A stretch of DNA of 64,000 nucleotides, from the NCBI GenBank assembly GCA_016866355.1, contig VGMN01000005.1:62001-126000 (forward strand). Direction: 5' to 3'. The stretch comes from Bacteroidota bacterium (GTDB lineage: Bacteria; Bacteroidota; Bacteroidia; Chitinophagales; Chitinophagaceae). A program made the position numbers and the translations under genes. Positions 54,121 through 63,499 of this stretch are shown here, one piece after another. The notes under the pieces were generated by a model that was not told the origin of the DNA, did not search any database, and worked only from the letters and a program-made list of their open reading frames with translations. The stretch's first letter is position 1. Every line of letters begins with the position of its first letter.

Positions 54121-56525
54121 CTTGCTTTTTTGCCACTCTTCTTGTTAGCAGTCTTTTTGTTACCCGTAAAAACATACGCAACAGAAAAACGATAGTTGCG
54201 TGTATAGGTGACACTATAACTCTCTACTGAAAAATTTGGACCGTATGTAAAGTTTCTACGCTCCTGGTTCATAAATGGATCAATCACTGTGAGCGTAGTG
54301 ATTAATTTTTTTGCAAAAAACTTACCCTGTACACCCATCGTTAAACTAGTGTTCCAGCGTGCAAAGCCCTGAGGAGTAGCAAAACGATTCAAGTTGAAAT
54401 TTGAAGTCAAATTAAACTTTTCATGAGGGGTCCATTGTTGTCCCACTGTTGTTGTGAAGGAAGGACCGTTCCTAAACTTCCTTACCATTCGATCATAAAG
54501 ACTATACTTTATACAGGTAAAACTGGCACTGGTGTTGAGCTTTAGCTTCTTAGCTATTGTGAACCCATTCCAGGTGCTAGCTTCAAATTCTTGCCTACTA
54601 CTTATGTTCTCCCAGGTAATTTCTGTTTTACCCCCTTCTACTAAGGTGCGTACTTGACTAAAAACTGCATCAACTTGATGATACCCTAATCCCAGATTTA
54701 AAAAATACTTGGTTCGGTTACTACTCAATACAAAATTATAATGATCAGTGGTGGAGGCCAATAAACTAGGATTTCCAAAACGTAAATTAAAAGGATCCGC
54801 AAAATCAAGGATCGGATTCAATTGTTGCATTCCCGGCCTATTTATACTCCGCCTAAAGGAGAGTGTGGCGCTGAGGCGGTCCTTCCAAGATTTATTCAAA
54901 TTGAAAAAAGGAAGCCATGTTGGATATTGATTTGTCACTCGCTTGTTTTCATTTCGAATATCGAACCCTATGCCTGTTTTTTCAATGGATGTACCAGCCG
55001 TTATACTCAAGTTTTCAGTTATTACTTTTTTTAAGGACACGCGCAGATTCAAGATGGCTTGTGAGAAAACAAAATCATTACTGAGGGCTGGTAAAGGAAG
55101 AAAAATTTGTTCTGGCATTTTTTGATAAGCAGTAGCCGTAATACTATGCGTGGATATGTAATTATAAAAAGCCCCTGTTGAAAGCGTTAATTTGGCAGCT
55201 TGCCAGGTTTTATCATAAGCAAACCGCAGCGCTCCCCCTCTGTTTATATTTTCTAGCCCCTGCTTTTGCATAGAGTCCTGTCTGCTGATTCCTCCATCAG
55301 GACGCAAATAAGCTTGATAAAATTCTCGGTCATTATGTTGAAAGCCGCCATTCCAATTGCTAAATAATCTAAATAATTGCCCAGCTTTAGATCTAAAAGT
55401 ATAATTGAGTTGAACCGATGGAGACCAATTATTATTGCTACTAAGTATGGTGCGATCCGTTATCCTCCACGAAATATTAAAACGGTTTACAGCCGTAAAT
55501 CGCGTTGTTGCGTGCTGCGAAGCATCATTTTGATTGAATTGAAGTACCCCGTTAAGTGAAGATCTTGCGCTGAGTTGTACATCCGTATTGATCCGTAGTG
55601 ACGGTCTCGCATTCTGATTACTATTCCTGTTAGTAGTGTTTAAATAGTTTATAGAATCCGTATACCTGTTCTCCCTGGTTGAATAACCTTGCCCCTGGAA
55701 TCTATTTTGACTCCACCCCGCATTAACAGCTACCGATAATCCCTTTTTCCGATAATTGTAATTTCCATTAACGGAAAATTCTCCACGGGTTCCTACAGAA
55801 AGTCCAAGCCTTCCACTTCTTCCAATCTTTCCCTTTCGCGTTACAATATTGATAACTCCTCCCTGTTCATTTGCATATTGTGGAGGCGGATTAGTCATCA
55901 CTTCAATCTTTTCAATGGAACTGCCGGGTAGTGATTCCAGTAAGTCTTGCAATTGCTGGAAATTTAGTTCTACGGGCTTATCATCGATTAAAATACGGGG
56001 CTCTTTTCCTCTAACTGTTATTTTTCCATCTGCATCCTTAGCCACTAAGGGCATCTGTGTTAATAATTCTCCAGCCGTAGCACCTGCAGCATTTGCAGAT
56101 TCCGATACATTGAAAGTCAGATTGCCTTCACGTGATTCGATGAGTGGCTTTTCAGCGTAGATTACAACTTGTGCTAGCTCACCTATATTATTGTTTATCA
56201 ATATTATGTCAGGTATATTGAAATCTAATTTTTCAGTTCTTATGTGTAAACTATCTATCCGCAAAGACCTTTTTCCAACATAGCTGACTCGTAATGAATA
56301 ATAACCCAATTTTAAATTGGCAAATTTGAAATAGCCCTTTGTATCACTCTGTGTTCTGAAGGAGTACAAGGAGTCGGCCATGGAGGACAATTGAACGGTT
56401 GCGCCAGAAAGCTGCTCTGACTTTTCATTTATGAGGTTGCCTGTCAAAACCCCAAGGCTGTTTTGCTGGGCATTTAATAGGCTTGCAAAGGCCAAAATTG
56501 ATATAGTATGCAAAAAACGTTTCAA
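54117..56525 (-). CDS. Outer-membrane beta-barrel protein with regulatory-like domain (OMP_b-brl_3 type)
   Basis: 802 residues. The start is TTG at 56525, leading straight into a signal peptide (MKRFLHTISILAFASLLNAQ); no ATG is near and a -7 box lies 17 bases upstream. Next are a regulatory-like domain (about 24-105, GVLTGNLINEKSEQLSG), a plug-like part (VSESANAAGATAGELLTQMP, then RILIDDKPVELN), and a barrel. The C-terminus ends in a lysine-rich tail after FTGN instead of an aromatic barrel residue, which is unusual. No SusD partner. Ligand unknown. Confidence 0.88.
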   Translation of the reverse strand: MKRFLHTISILAFASLLNAQQNSLGVLTGNLINEKSEQLSGATVQLSSMADSLYSFRTQSDTKGYFKFANLKLGYYSLRVSYVGKRSLRIDSLHIRTEKLDFNIPDIILINNNIGELAQVVIYAEKPLIESREGNLTFNVSESANAAGATAGELLTQMPLVAKDADGKITVRGKEPRILIDDKPVELNFQQLQDLLESLPGSSIEKIEVMTNPPPQYANEQGGVINIVTRKGKIGRSGRLGLSVGTRGEFSVNGNYNYRKKGLSVAVNAGWSQNRFQGQGYSTRENRYTDSINYLNTTNRNSNQNARPSLRINTDVQLSARSSLNGVLQFNQNDASQHATTRFTAVNRFNISWRITDRTILSSNNNWSPSVQLNYTFRSKAGQLFRLFSNWNGGFQHNDREFYQAYLRPDGGISRQDSMQKQGLENINRGGALRFAYDKTWQAAKLTLSTGAFYNYISTHSITATAYQKMPEQIFLPLPALSNDFVFSQAILNLRVSLKKVITENLSITAGTSIEKTGIGFDIRNENKRVTNQYPTWLPFFNLNKSWKDRLSATLSFRRSINRPGMQQLNPILDFADPFNLRFGNPSLLASTTDHYNFVLSSNRTKYFLNLGLGYHQVDAVFSQVRTLVEGGKTEITWENISSRQEFEASTWNGFTIAKKLKLNTSASFTCIKYSLYDRMVRKFRNGPSFTTTVGQQWTPHEKFNLTSNFNLNRFATPQGFARWNTSLTMGVQGKFFAKKLITTLTVIDPFMNQERRNFTYGPNFSVESYSVTYTRNYRFSVAYVFTGNKKTANKKSGKKAS

Positions 56526-56542
56526 ACCAATGTCTTAGACGT

Positions 56543-56550
56543 CAAATATA
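56543..56550 (-). promoter_or_regulatory. -7 box (minus strand TATATTTG) for the outer-membrane gene
   Basis: CAAATATA on the plus strand, exact TAnnTTTG on the minus strand, 17 bases before the TTG start at 56525, which supports that start. Confidence 0.6.
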
Positions 56551-56614
56551 CTCTTATCATTCACTGAAAAAGTTAAAGAACAATGACAACCTGTCAGATT
56601 CAAGTAGCTCTTGG

Positions 56615-56622
56615 TATATTTG
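56615..56622 (+). promoter_or_regulatory. -7 box (TATATTTG) for miaB and following genes
   Basis: Exact TAnnTTTG match, 19 bases before the miaB ATG. Divergent from the box at 56543-56550. Confidence 0.6.
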
Positions 56623-56641
56623 CGATTCTCAAATTTAGTAC

Positions 56642-58069
56642 ATGGAAGAATTGATACTAGATAAAAAGCATGACGAAGCCAGACAGGGGGAGGCTTTTGC
56701 ACCCAATGAGCTATCTCAAAAAGAATTCAAGCAGCATTTTTATATCGAAAGTTATGGCTGTCAGATGAATTTTGCAGACAGCGAAGTTGTGGCCTCTATT
56801 CTACAGGGAGCCGGATTTGGTCCTACTGGTAATCAAGAGGAAGCCGATTTGATTTTCATCAACACCTGCTCAATCCGCGAAAAAGCTGAACAAACCGTAA
56901 GAAAAAGGCTAACCACTTTTAAAAGTTTAAAACGAAGAAAAAAGACACTTCTAATTGGGGTATTAGGCTGTATGGCGGAAAGATTGAAATCAAAATTTCT
57001 GGAAGAAGAAAAGCTGGTAGACCTTGTTGTAGGGCCCGATGCCTATCGTTCACTTCCCTCTTTGATTGAAGAAGCAGCAGGAGGACTAAAAGCAGTAAAT
57101 GTATTGTTGAGCCGAGAGGAAACGTACGCAGATATAGCACCCGTTCGATTGGACAGTAATGGGATTAGCGCTTTTGTCAGCATCATGCGCGGCTGTAACA
57201 ATATGTGCTCTTTTTGTGTGGTACCATTCACAAGGGGACGTGAAAGAAGTAGAGATCCAATTAGCATCCTTGCAGAATGTAGCGATTTATATGAAAACGG
57301 ATACAGAGAAATCACATTACTAGGGCAAAATGTAGATTCATATTACTATACTACCCCACAAGAAACATCCGGTCCTGTTACGTTTGCCAGTTTGTTAGAA
57401 CAGGTTGCAAGAATTGCACCAGATCTACTTGTTCGATTTTCTACTTCGCATCCAAAAGATATAACGGACGAGGTGCTCGACACAATGGCCAAGTATGAGA
57501 ATATATGCAAATACATCCACCTTCCCGTACAAAGCGGCTCCAGTCGGATTTTACAATTGATGAATAGAACCTACACCCGTGAATGGTATTTGGCAAAAGT
57601 TGATCGGATACGCAGCATCTTACCTGATTGCGGGATCAGTGCTGATATTATTGCTGGATTCTGCACGGAGGAAGAGAAAGATCACCAGGACACGCTTGCT
57701 GTAATGGAATATTGCAAATATGACTTTTCCTATATGTTCTATTATAGTGAACGCCCTGGCACTTTGGCTGCAAGACGCTATAAAGATGATGTACCGGAAA
57801 AAGTTAAAAAAAGAAGACTGGAAGAAATTGTTTCATTGCAAAACAGATTATCCCTGGAAAGCAATAAGCGAGACATTGGCAAAACATACAAAGTGCTAAT
57901 TGAAGGAGATAGTAAAAAAGATACAGCAGCATGGAAAGCACGAAACTCACAAAATAAAGTAGTTGTATTTCCAAAGGAAAATCACCCCTTTAAAAAAGGA
58001 GATTTTGTGACTGTAGTAGTTGCTGACTGCACGCAAGGAACATTAAAAGGAAGGATACTGATTCAATAA
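56642..58069 (+). CDS. miaB: tRNA-2-methylthio-N6-dimethylallyladenosine synthase
   Basis: Radical-SAM methylthiotransferase that modifies i6A37 of tRNA. 475 residues. The N-terminal UPF0004 domain has three cluster cysteines ([29 protein letters not shown]). The radical-SAM motif is [22 protein letters not shown]-like, with CxxxCxxC, at about 180-190. A TRAM domain ends the protein. It starts a run of genes (sigma-54 activator, lptE, unknown, secG) with short gaps or overlaps. Confidence 0.97.
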   Translation: MEELILDKKHDEARQGEAFAPNELSQKEFKQHFYIESYGCQMNFADSEVVASILQGAGFGPTGNQEEADLIFINTCSIREKAEQTVRKRLTTFKSLKRRKKTLLIGVLGCMAERLKSKFLEEEKLVDLVVGPDAYRSLPSLIEEAAGGLKAVNVLLSREETYADIAPVRLDSNGISAFVSIMRGCNNMCSFCVVPFTRGRERSRDPISILAECSDLYENGYREITLLGQNVDSYYYTTPQETSGPVTFASLLEQVARIAPDLLVRFSTSHPKDITDEVLDTMAKYENICKYIHLPVQSGSSRILQLMNRTYTREWYLAKVDRIRSILPDCGISADIIAGFCTEEEKDHQDTLAVMEYCKYDFSYMFYYSERPGTLAARRYKDDVPEKVKKRRLEEIVSLQNRLSLESNKRDIGKTYKVLIEGDSKKDTAAWKARNSQNKVVVFPKENHPFKKGDFVTVVVADCTQGTLKGRILIQ

Positions 58070-58086
58070 TTTATATCAAGTTGATA

Positions 58087-59361
58087 ATGGATATACAAAG
58101 TATAAAAAACAGATTTGGAATCATTGGCAATGCTCCTGCACTAAACTATGCCATGGAAGTAGCCGCTCAAGTTGCTGCTACTGATTTGACAGTTTTAATA
58201 AATGGAGAAAGTGGTGTAGGTAAAGAAGTTTTTTCACAGATTATTCATTCACTTTCTGTCCGAAAGCACAATGCATTTATTGCGGTTAATTGTGGCGCCA
58301 TTCCAGAGGGAACTATCGACTCTGAACTATTTGGCCATGAGAAAGGCTCGTTTACAGGTGCTACAGAAGCCCGTAAAGGTTATTTTGAAACCGTTAATGG
58401 CGGAACTATTTTCCTTGATGAAATTGGAGAGTTGCCACTTGGCACACAGGCCAGATTGTTACGTGTACTGGAGACTGGTGAGTACATTCGAGTGGGCTCT
58501 TCAAAAGTTCAAAAAACTGATGTACGTGTTGTGGCTGCCACAAACAGAGAGTTGTTACAACAAGTACAAAATGGAAAATTCAGAGAGGATTTATATTACC
58601 GTTTAAGTACAGTTCCCATTCGCGTTCCCTCGTTACATGATCGTCCTGAGGATATTCATTTATTGTTTAGAAAATTTGCAGCAGATTTTGCTACTAAATA
58701 TAAAACAGCCTCTGTACAATTAGATCAAGAGGCTAGACAGGTATTATTGAATTACCCGTGGCCGGGAAATGTACGTGAGCTGAAAAATATTGCAGAACAA
58801 ATTTCAGTGCTTGCCCAAGAAAAATTAATTTCCGCTGAGCATTTAAAAAAGTACTTACAACCTTACTCTACCAATCGATTACCAATCAGGTCAGGAAATG
58901 GAAGTAATCAACCCGAGTTTGCGAATGAAAGAGAAATCCTTTACAAATTATTCTTTGACATGAAAAAAGATGTCAATGAGCTCAAGAGAATGTTTGTGGA
59001 GCTATTAAGCAACCCGGATATTGCAGCCTCCTACCCCCAATTGGCCGGCAAATTACATGAGTTAAATGCAACAACAGCTGACATAGCAACCCCCCTCTCC
59101 GTCCCCGCTTCCACCTCAATTACTACCACCGTTCATGCTGCTTCTGTTCCGCTTTTACCAGCTGGATTCACGCATTCCGCCACTTCCATACAAGAACATG
59201 TAGAAGTTGATGAGAGTCTAAATATCATGGAGAAGGAAAAAGAATTAATCTTGAAAGCCCTTAAAAAGCACAAAGGCAAACGAAAAGATGCTGCGCTTGA
59301 TTTGGGAATAAGTGAGAGAACCTTATATAGAAAACTTAAAGAATACGACATTGAAGAATAA
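58087..59361 (+). CDS. Sigma-54-dependent transcriptional activator without a receiver domain
   Basis: AAA+ enhancer-binding protein that opens promoters for RpoN-RNA polymerase. From the ATG at 58087 it has 424 residues. The AAA+ domain begins almost at the N-terminus: Walker A GESGVGKE (40-47), the sigma-contact loop GSFTGA (87-92, A to S variant of GAFTGA), Walker [10 protein letters not shown] (107-115), and [12 protein letters not shown] linker of about 110 residues with low complexity (Thr/Ala/Ser, about 320-370) leads to a Fis-type helix-turn-helix (about 385-424, [20 protein letters not shown]). There is no receiver, GAF or PAS domain, so the signal is unknown. It is joined to lptE by an overlap. 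Confidence 0.92.
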   Translation: MDIQSIKNRFGIIGNAPALNYAMEVAAQVAATDLTVLINGESGVGKEVFSQIIHSLSVRKHNAFIAVNCGAIPEGTIDSELFGHEKGSFTGATEARKGYFETVNGGTIFLDEIGELPLGTQARLLRVLETGEYIRVGSSKVQKTDVRVVAATNRELLQQVQNGKFREDLYYRLSTVPIRVPSLHDRPEDIHLLFRKFAADFATKYKTASVQLDQEARQVLLNYPWPGNVRELKNIAEQISVLAQEKLISAEHLKKYLQPYSTNRLPIRSGNGSNQPEFANEREILYKLFFDMKKDVNELKRMFVELLSNPDIAASYPQLAGKLHELNATTADIATPLSVPASTSITTTVHAASVPLLPAGFTHSATSIQEHVEVDESLNIMEKEKELILKALKKHKGKRKDAALDLGISERTLYRKLKEYDIEE

Positions 59362-59881
59362 TTGCATCAAAATAGCTACTCCCTACCTGCTTGTAGTTGG
59401 GGTTATCAGTTTCTTAGTGCAGCTTGGATTAAGTGGATGTGGCGTTTATCGATTCACAGACGCTTCCGTCCCTGATAGCATCAAAACGGTTAAAGTAAAT
59501 TTCATTGAAAATAAAGCCTCGTATATCAATCCACAACTAAGTCCACGACTAACTGATAAAGTACGCCAAAAAATTGTTGCTCAAACAAGATTGATACAAA
59601 CCAATAATGAGGCCGATTGGGAAATCAGTGGTGCCATCACGCAATACAGCTTTTCTACCTCTGCAATTGCGGGGCAACAATCAGCCAATAATCGGTTAAG
59701 TGTTAGTTTACAATTAAGCCTCTACGACCGTAAAGCAGACGAAACACGCAAGATAGATGTAAGTAGAAGTTTTGAATTTAAAGGAAGTTTATCCGTACAA
59801 GCAGCTGAGGCATCATTAGGAGATGAGCTGATTCGTACCTTAGCTGATGATATTTTCAATAAAGTATTTTCGAATTGGTAA
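59351..59881 (+). CDS. lptE: LPS-assembly lipoprotein LptE-like protein
   Basis: Outer-membrane lipoprotein expected to sit in the LptD barrel as plug and chaperone. From TTG 59351 it has 176 residues with a lipoprotein signal ending in LSGCG (Cys at about residue 30). The next part, VYRFTDASVPDSIKTVKVNF, is typical of the Bacteroidota LptE family, as is NPQLSPRLTDKVRQKI. A GTG at 59312 would give 13 extra residues ahead of the signal and is less likely. It overlaps the sigma-54 activator by 11 bases. The LptD-like gene is 55 kb away. Confidence 0.87.
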   Translation: MKNNCIKIATPYLLVVGVISFLVQLGLSGCGVYRFTDASVPDSIKTVKVNFIENKASYINPQLSPRLTDKVRQKIVAQTRLIQTNNEADWEISGAITQYSFSTSAIAGQQSANNRLSVSLQLSLYDRKADETRKIDVSRSFEFKGSLSVQAAEASLGDELIRTLADDIFNKVFSNW

Positions 59882-59884
59882 TGC

Positions 59885-60553
59885 ATGCAACAATCACTCA
59901 CCTCTATAGCAACAGCACTTCTAGGGAAACCCTCCATAGAGGAATGTACGTTGACTGAAATAAAAAAACTTTGTGCCGACTACCCTTGGCTGTCAACAGC
60001 CCGGTTACTTTTAGTGCATAAGTTAAAGGCTGTGCAAGATCCTTCTTGGACCACCGCATATGAACAAGCACAATTATTTTTCCCAGCTACAAATTGGCTG
60101 AATTTATTACTAGAGTCAGACACGCAAAAGCCAGTATCCCCTATTACCCCTCCCGGAGCAAAAAATCCCCCTCAAGAAACACTTGTCTTTGAACCTTTTC
60201 ACACCATTGATTATTTTGCGTCACAAGGCATCCAATATAAACCGGAGGAACTTCCAACAGACAAATTTGGGCAGCAATTGAAGAGCTTCACAGAGTGGAT
60301 AAAAGCCATGAAGAGGCTCCCCTTGTCAGAAATGGGAAAATCAATAGATCCCACCGAAGAGAAAAAAGTGGAACAGCTGGCTGGAAACTCTTTACAACAA
60401 AATGAGGTACTCACTGAAGCAATGGCAGCAATTTGGATAAAGCAAGGCAACATTGCAAAGGCCAAGGAAATCTACAGTAAATTAAGTTTGTTGGAGCCCT
60501 CAAAAAGCACTTATTTTGCAAGCCGTATCGATGAATTAAACACAATGTTATGA
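59885..60553 (+). CDS. Conserved Bacteroidota protein of unknown function, upstream of secG
   Basis: 222 residues, soluble, mostly helical, without a signal peptide. Recognisable segments: LCADYPWLSTARLLLVHKL (about 29-47) and, at the C-terminus, AMAAIWIKQGNIAKAKEIY, which looks like a single TPR-type helix pair. Its stop overlaps the secG start by four bases, so translation is coupled. I do not know the function; the fixed place between lptE and secG suggests something to do with the envelope or export. Confidence 0.8.
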   Translation: MQQSLTSIATALLGKPSIEECTLTEIKKLCADYPWLSTARLLLVHKLKAVQDPSWTTAYEQAQLFFPATNWLNLLLESDTQKPVSPITPPGAKNPPQETLVFEPFHTIDYFASQGIQYKPEELPTDKFGQQLKSFTEWIKAMKRLPLSEMGKSIDPTEEKKVEQLAGNSLQQNEVLTEAMAAIWIKQGNIAKAKEIYSKLSLLEPSKSTYFASRIDELNTML

Positions 60554-60894
60554 TCATACTATTTGTAATATTAATTGTGATAGCTGCCTTGTTCTTGGGC
60601 TTTTTTGTATTAGTGCAAAACCCAAAAGGAGGCGGGCTCTCTGGAAATATCGCCGGATTTAGTACACAATTCATGGGCGTAAAGCAAACTACTGATGTAT
60701 TGGAAAGAGGAACCTGGATCTTTGGTACTGTGGTTGCCTTATTGTGTTTGTTCTCTGTTTTCTTTATACAAGGCGGTAGCAGCAATCAAAGTGATAGGGC
60801 CAAAGAAGCAAGTGGCTTAACAGTTCCTGCGCAAGCCTCTCCCACTCCCGCAGCAACTTTACCGGCACCTACGCCTACACAACCTACTAAATAG
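60550..60894 (+). CDS. secG: Preprotein translocase subunit SecG
   Basis: Small membrane part of the SecYEG channel. 114 residues with two transmembrane helices (about 1-20 and 52-73) joined by a loop with the family motif LVQNPKGGGLSG. A Pro/Thr/Ala-rich tail (about 92-114) follows. Coupled to the preceding unknown gene; ends 17 bases before a strong terminator. Confidence 0.94.
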   Translation: MIILFVILIVIAALFLGFFVLVQNPKGGGLSGNIAGFSTQFMGVKQTTDVLERGTWIFGTVVALLCLFSVFFIQGGSSNQSDRAKEASGLTVPAQASPTPAATLPAPTPTQPTK

Positions 60895-60911
60895 AAAAAC
60901 ATTTTTTAGCA

Positions 60912-60940
60912 AACCCCACGCTAGCGTGGGGTTTTTTTTT
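60912..60940 (+). terminator. Intrinsic terminator after secG
   Basis: Perfect stem CCCCACGC/GCGTGGGG (60914-60921, 60924-60931) with a TA loop followed by nine T residues. It closes the miaB-to-secG run. Confidence 0.93.
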
Positions 60941-60941
60941 C

Positions 60942-60949
60942 TTAATTTG
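60942..60949 (+). promoter_or_regulatory. -7 box (TTAATTTG, one mismatch) for mltG
   Basis: Differs from TAnnTTTG only at position two. Five bases before the GTG start of mltG and right after a terminator, where a promoter is expected. Confidence 0.4.
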
Positions 60950-60954
60950 AATCT

Positions 60955-61965
60955 GTGCGACTCAAACAATTTCTACTCCTTCTACTAGTATGCAGCACAA
61001 TCCTATTTCTGTGGGTTGGCTGGGGGCTTTTTGGTCCTACTCTCTCAAACCAAAGAAAGTTTATTTATGTAGCTGTGCCAACGCCCCGTTTACAATTAGT
61101 AGCGCTTGTTCAAAAGGAAAACGTACTACAAACCACATACTGGCTAAACTTCCTGTTAAAATGGTGGAAAGTAGAAAATGTTCGAGCAGGGAGATATAAA
61201 ATAGCAACTGGGATGAGTGCCTTTCAATTAGCCAGGGATTTGAAAAACGGCAACCAATCGTATGTAAAACTTCCTATTAATAAAATTCGTACGCTGGAGG
61301 AATTAGCAGGTCGAATAGGAAATGGCATTGATTCCAAAGCTGATTCATTAGAATTGCTTACCTATTTTCGAAATAATGATTCCCTTCAACCATTTGGAGT
61401 AACATCACAAACATTGTTGGCATTAGTATTACCCTTTACCTATGAAATAGGATGGGCAGAGGACCCCTCTATGGTAATTCATCGATTCAAAAAACGATGG
61501 AGCCAATTTTGGGTAACCGAAAAAATTGAACAAGCAAAAAAAATTGGACTTACACCCCTTGAGATATCTACACTTGCCTCTATCGTAGAAGAAGAAACAA
61601 ATAATAAAGAAGACAGATTATTAATTGCTAGCACTTACTTAAATCGGCTTCGAATAGGGATGAAGCTTCAAGCCGATCCCACTGCAAAATATGCAAGTCG
61701 TGACTTTAAACTTACCCGTATCCTTTATAGGCATTTAAAAATCAACTCCCCTTATAATACGTATGTAATTACAGGTCTGCCTCCCGGCCCAATTTGCACA
61801 CCCTCCCTACAGGCTATAGAAGCTGTGTTAGAAGCTCCAGCCACTAATTACCTTTTCTTTGTAGCCAGCTGGAAATTTGACGGAACAACACTGTTCTCAT
61901 CCACCTATAAGGAACACCAAGCGTATGTCAACTTGTTTCACACAGCACAACGTAAAAGACTATAA
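60955..61965 (+). CDS. mltG: Endolytic peptidoglycan transglycosylase MltG
   Basis: Inner-membrane lytic transglycosylase that cuts nascent glycan strands and sets their length. 336 residues, GTG start at 60955, one N-terminal transmembrane helix (about 5-25), a LysM-like part (about 75-108), and the YceG domain with the catalytic Glu212 in ASIVEEETNN, then LQADPTAKYA and NTYVITGLPPGPI. The start lies only five bases after a box close to the -7 consensus, so the mRNA may be leaderless. The stop overlaps the next start by one base (TAATG). Confidence 0.94.
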   Translation: MRLKQFLLLLLVCSTILFLWVGWGLFGPTLSNQRKFIYVAVPTPRLQLVALVQKENVLQTTYWLNFLLKWWKVENVRAGRYKIATGMSAFQLARDLKNGNQSYVKLPINKIRTLEELAGRIGNGIDSKADSLELLTYFRNNDSLQPFGVTSQTLLALVLPFTYEIGWAEDPSMVIHRFKKRWSQFWVTEKIEQAKKIGLTPLEISTLASIVEEETNNKEDRLLIASTYLNRLRIGMKLQADPTAKYASRDFKLTRILYRHLKINSPYNTYVITGLPPGPICTPSLQAIEAVLEAPATNYLFFVASWKFDGTTLFSSTYKEHQAYVNLFHTAQRKRL

Positions 61966-62915
61966 TGAATGGGAATAGTAAAATAATTGAATTCCTACTT
62001 ACCATTCCATTGATAAAATGGGTAATTCACAAAAGTAAAACTACTACACTCCCGGGCTTTACAGGTATTCCCATCTATCAAGTAGTTACTTTTTTTATTC
62101 GACAAGTGCAAACAATTGGAATGACGGAGCGAGCATCCGCTATTGCATTCAATTTTGTGATGGCGATACCGCCTGCTATAATTTTTTTATTCACGCTGAT
62201 CCCTTATCTACCAATCACGCAGTCATTACAGCAAGAACTTTATAAGTTAATTAAAGACATCATACCAGGGGAAAGAAATAATGCAGTGCTTATAAATTTT
62301 TTACAAGATTTCATAAACAATCCCAGAAATGGGCTTTTGTCGTTAGGTTTTATTCTTTCCTTATACTTCTCCTCGAATGCCATGATGGGCATCATGCGAT
62401 CATTTGATAAGAATTATGCCGGTTTCAAAAAAAGAACTAATTGGCAACGAAGAAAAGCAGCACTTCGGTTGACCGTTTTACTTTACTTATTTGTAATGGC
62501 ATCACTGGTTGCGTTGATTGCAAGAGACGTGGTACTAGTTTGGTTTGGTATTGAAAATGCATCAGTAAGAGCTATTCTTTCTAACCTTCGATGGGTAGTA
62601 ATTTTTCTTCTATTTTTTTCCTGTATATCGTTTATCTATAAACTGGCTCCCTCCGTGCATAAAAAATGGAAACTGATCAACCCCGGCTCCATTGTTGCCA
62701 CCAGCTTGATGCTGGTTACCTCGGGTGCCCTTTCCTGGTGGGTAGCGAATTTTGCGCAATATAACCAGCTATATGGATCTATTAGCACGGTCCTAATTAT
62801 CATGATTTTGATATTTATCAACTCCTTAATTCTACTAATTGGTTTTGAATTAAACGTGAGCATCTACTCACTACAGTCAGTTCGTACAGCAACAAGATTA
62901 GACCCTGAGAATTAA
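61965..62915 (+). CDS. YihY/BrkB family membrane protein
   Basis: 316-residue inner-membrane protein with about six transmembrane helices (for example 55-82, 120-145, 168-193, 207-228, 240-262, 274-300). Family signs: ERASAIAFNFVMAIPPAIIF near the N-terminus and LYGSISTVLIIMILIFINSLILLIGFELN-type sequence near the C-terminus. The name ribonuclease BN for this family is a historical error; the function is not settled. Coupled to mltG by a one-base overlap. Ends one base before convergent trmH-like gene. Confidence 0.9.
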   Translation: MNGNSKIIEFLLTIPLIKWVIHKSKTTTLPGFTGIPIYQVVTFFIRQVQTIGMTERASAIAFNFVMAIPPAIIFLFTLIPYLPITQSLQQELYKLIKDIIPGERNNAVLINFLQDFINNPRNGLLSLGFILSLYFSSNAMMGIMRSFDKNYAGFKKRTNWQRRKAALRLTVLLYLFVMASLVALIARDVVLVWFGIENASVRAILSNLRWVVIFLLFFSCISFIYKLAPSVHKKWKLINPGSIVATSLMLVTSGALSWWVANFAQYNQLYGSISTVLIIMILIFINSLILLIGFELNVSIYSLQSVRTATRLDPEN

Positions 62916-62916
62916 A

Positions 62917-63498
62917 TTACGTTAACTCCCAGTCTTTTAATAATTGAAGTTGTGACGGGCCCATTGGTTGCGATCCAGCGTAGTGGCCTGCCTTTTCTTT
63001 TTGTCGAAATGCCTCATACAGTGTAACAGCACAAGCCACACTGATATTCAAAGATTGAATAATTCCAACTTGAGGAATTACAAAATTTCCATCCGCCTTG
63101 GCTCGAATCTCTTCACTCACTCCACTATGCTCATTCCCAAAAACTAATGCTATCGGAGCTGTAAAATCCATAGCGTATAAGGGAATTGCATCCGCATCCA
63201 AGTGTGTGGTAACAACCTTGAATCCTTGCTTGCGAAGTTTCTCAAAACATTGATCAGTATCCTCAAATTGATGTATGGTTAACCACTTGGCTGCACTAGA
63301 GGAGCTTCTGGCTCCCCATTTTTTATGGCGTGGGATTTTTGTATTTAATATGTAGAGTTCTTGCACACCCACTGCATCACAGGTTCGCATCACTGCAGAA
63401 ATATTATGTGGATCAAAAACATTCTCCAATACAACGGTCAAATCAAATTGTCTACGTTGTAAAACAGCTTGCAATTTCTCAAAACGGGCTGGCGTCAT
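62917..63498 (-). CDS. TrmH-family RNA 2'-O-methyltransferase (SpoU)
   Basis: SPOUT-fold, SAM-dependent ribose methyltransferase, probably acting on tRNA. 193 residues. Motif 1: NVFDPHNISAVMRTCDAVG; motif 2: IALVFGNEHSGVSEE; motif 3: VGIIQSLNISVACAVTLYE, together forming the knotted SAM pocket. Close in length to TrmH (Gm18), but the target base cannot be told with certainty. It starts one base after the nagA stop, so the two are coupled. Confidence 0.9.
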   Translation of the reverse strand: MTPARFEKLQAVLQRRQFDLTVVLENVFDPHNISAVMRTCDAVGVQELYILNTKIPRHKKWGARSSSSAAKWLTIHQFEDTDQCFEKLRKQGFKVVTTHLDADAIPLYAMDFTAPIALVFGNEHSGVSEEIRAKADGNFVIPQVGIIQSLNISVACAVTLYEAFRQKEKAGHYAGSQPMGPSQLQLLKDWELT

Positions 63499-63499
63499 A

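Noticed and set aside
61965-62915. Ribonuclease BN
   Set aside because: The protein is a polytopic YihY/BrkB membrane protein; the nuclease name for this family is a known mix-up with another gene.
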